Assembly: GCA_902388545.1 (NCBI GenBank) | Contig: CABMPS010000140.1 | Location: 1-5,315, forward strand | Length of the DNA stretch: 5,315 nt | Reading direction: 5' to 3' | From: an uncultured Collinsella sp. | GTDB taxonomy: Bacteria; Actinomycetota; Coriobacteriia; Coriobacteriales; Coriobacteriaceae | In this document: positions 4,694 to 5,315 of the stretch, piece by piece | Numbering within the stretch: the stretch's first letter is position 1 | Layout of the letters: the number at the start of each line of letters is the position of its first letter | Program-made: the position numbers and the translations under genes | Notes under the pieces: model-generated | Database searches by the model: none | The model's input: the letters and a program-made list of their open reading frames with translations, nothing else | What the model was told of the DNA's origin: nothing

Positions 4694-5315
4694 ATGGGCG
4701 TACAGCAGCTAGAAGAGGTCTGGGCTGTAAGGGCCAGTGCGCGTGAGGCGCGGTTGTTCGCGGCCCCGCATGTGCCGGCGGCTCTGTCGCTGCTGGGTAT
4801 CGTGCGTCCCCGTGACCGCCTGGTGGCCTTTGCGGATGACTTTACCGATGCGTTTGCGCGCGGCTTTGATGCCTGCGACCTGGCTATGGTGGGGGAGCCA
4901 TCGGTTGCAGCGTTTGCTGCCGCGTCCGAGGGCTTTGATGCTACGCTTGATGCCGAGGGGCCGCATCTGTGGTGGTTCGTCAACTCCATCGGCGGGCTTG
5001 GTCTGCGTGTGCCCGACCTTCGCGCTCTGGGCCGCGCGTCTCGTGAGGCCCATGCACTGCTGCTTGTGGACAACACCGTGGCGTCGGCTTTTGGCTGCGA
5101 TCCGCTGCGGCTGGGTGCTGCGCTGTCGCTTGAGGCGCTCGATCGTGTATGCGCCGGTAAGGCTCCGCGCAAGTTCGTTGCCGCTTCGGTGGCGCGCTCG
5201 CAGCTCAAGCGCCATCGCGTGGATGCCGCTGCCGAGTGCGCGCATGCCCTGCTCGAGGGGTGCGGATTGGCTGCGCTCGACTTGTCCTCCGTTGAGTCCG
5301 AGGTTCTAGAGCACG
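4694..5315 (+). CDS. Diverged Cys/Met metabolism PLP-fold protein, catalytic lysine apparently replaced (3' partial)
   Basis: The frame from ATG 4694 stays open for 207 codons and leaves the window without a stop. AAGGG (4679-4683) lies ten bases upstream of the ATG. Residues 90-142 resemble the cofactor region of the cystathionine gamma-synthase family. A hydrophobic strand (HLWWFV), then VPDLRALGRASREAH, LLLVDNTVASAFG and PLRLGA match the family's D-I-a-x-i-a-x-x-A-H, VDNT and PLELGAD pattern without gaps. D126 would contact the pyridine nitrogen of PLP. Continuing the ungapped alignment, the family's H-S-A-T-K-Y, with the Schiff-base lysine, falls on E-A-L-D-R-V, so R151 replaces that lysine. 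The E-T-P-S-N-P motif before it is also lost (NSIGG instead). VDNT lies near residue 125, whereas I recall about 170 in full-length enzymes, so the N-terminal part is shortened. These points suggest a non-catalytic or re-purposed paralogue, but the C-terminal half is not visible. A link to sucrose metabolism is not evident. Ordinary aminotransferase-fold alternatives are possible. Confidence 0.6.
   Translation, partial: MGVQQLEEVWAVRASAREARLFAAPHVPAALSLLGIVRPRDRLVAFADDFTDAFARGFDACDLAMVGEPSVAAFAAASEGFDATLDAEGPHLWWFVNSIGGLGLRVPDLRALGRASREAHALLLVDNTVASAFGCDPLRLGAALSLEALDRVCAGKAPRKFVAASVARSQLKRHRVDAAAECAHALLEGCGLAALDLSSVESEVLEH

Noticed and set aside
4588..5245. Two overlapping - strand open frames (206 and 178 codons) at the right end
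   Set aside because: Both are antisense to the frame from 4694, which has a ribosome site and a recognisable fold. One also runs through the intrinsic terminator. Their Ser/Arg/Ala-rich translations look like shadows.
4737..5309. 190-codon + strand open frame in a different phase from the last gene
   Set aside because: Its translation is extremely rich in Arg, Leu, Cys and Trp, as expected for an off-frame reading of GC-rich DNA. The frame from 4694 is the one with family resemblance.

Overview
The window is a high-GC stretch with tightly packed, co-oriented genes (all on the + strand). It reads as a chromosomal segment of a Gram-positive, high-GC gut anaerobe. The protein style and codon use suggest a coriobacterium such as Collinsella, but that is an inference, because no marker gene is present. 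I see no mobile element, CRISPR array, tRNA or rRNA, and no gene-free gap longer than about 300 bases.

Layout. Positions 1-266 hold the C-terminal end of a gene that begins outside the window, possibly a DUF4956-type membrane protein. Positions 267-384 hold a strong hairpin, a likely promoter and an operator. Positions 385-1365 encode a LacI-family repressor (probable scrR). The AT-rich gap at 1366-1548 carries two identical 15-bp operators flanking a -10-like box. Positions 1549-2949 encode a sucrose-type PTS permease IIBC (scrA). A terminator-like hairpin follows at 2968-2999. Positions 3057-4598 encode a GH32 sucrose-6-phosphate hydrolase (scrB). A strong intrinsic terminator lies at 4637-4677. 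From 4694 to the window end runs the first 207 codons of a diverged protein of the cystathionine gamma-synthase (Cys/Met metabolism PLP enzyme) fold.

How it works together. ScrA is expected to import sucrose and phosphorylate it to sucrose-6-phosphate. ScrB then splits this in the cytoplasm to glucose-6-phosphate and fructose. ScrR most likely controls both itself and scrA-scrB. The same pseudo-palindrome (TGAAA-N-CG-A-TT-N-CA) occurs twice in front of scrA and once, with two changes, between the likely scrR promoter and its start codon. The PTS protein has no IIA domain and no IIA or fructokinase gene is in view, so those functions must be supplied from elsewhere.

Most notable are the three-operator arrangement, which also corrects the scrR start codon, and the last gene. 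That gene keeps the VDNT PLP-site motif but seems to have arginine where the Schiff-base lysine should be. It also sits only 16 bases behind a terminator T-tract, so its transcript must cross that terminator. The rest is an ordinary sugar-utilisation locus.
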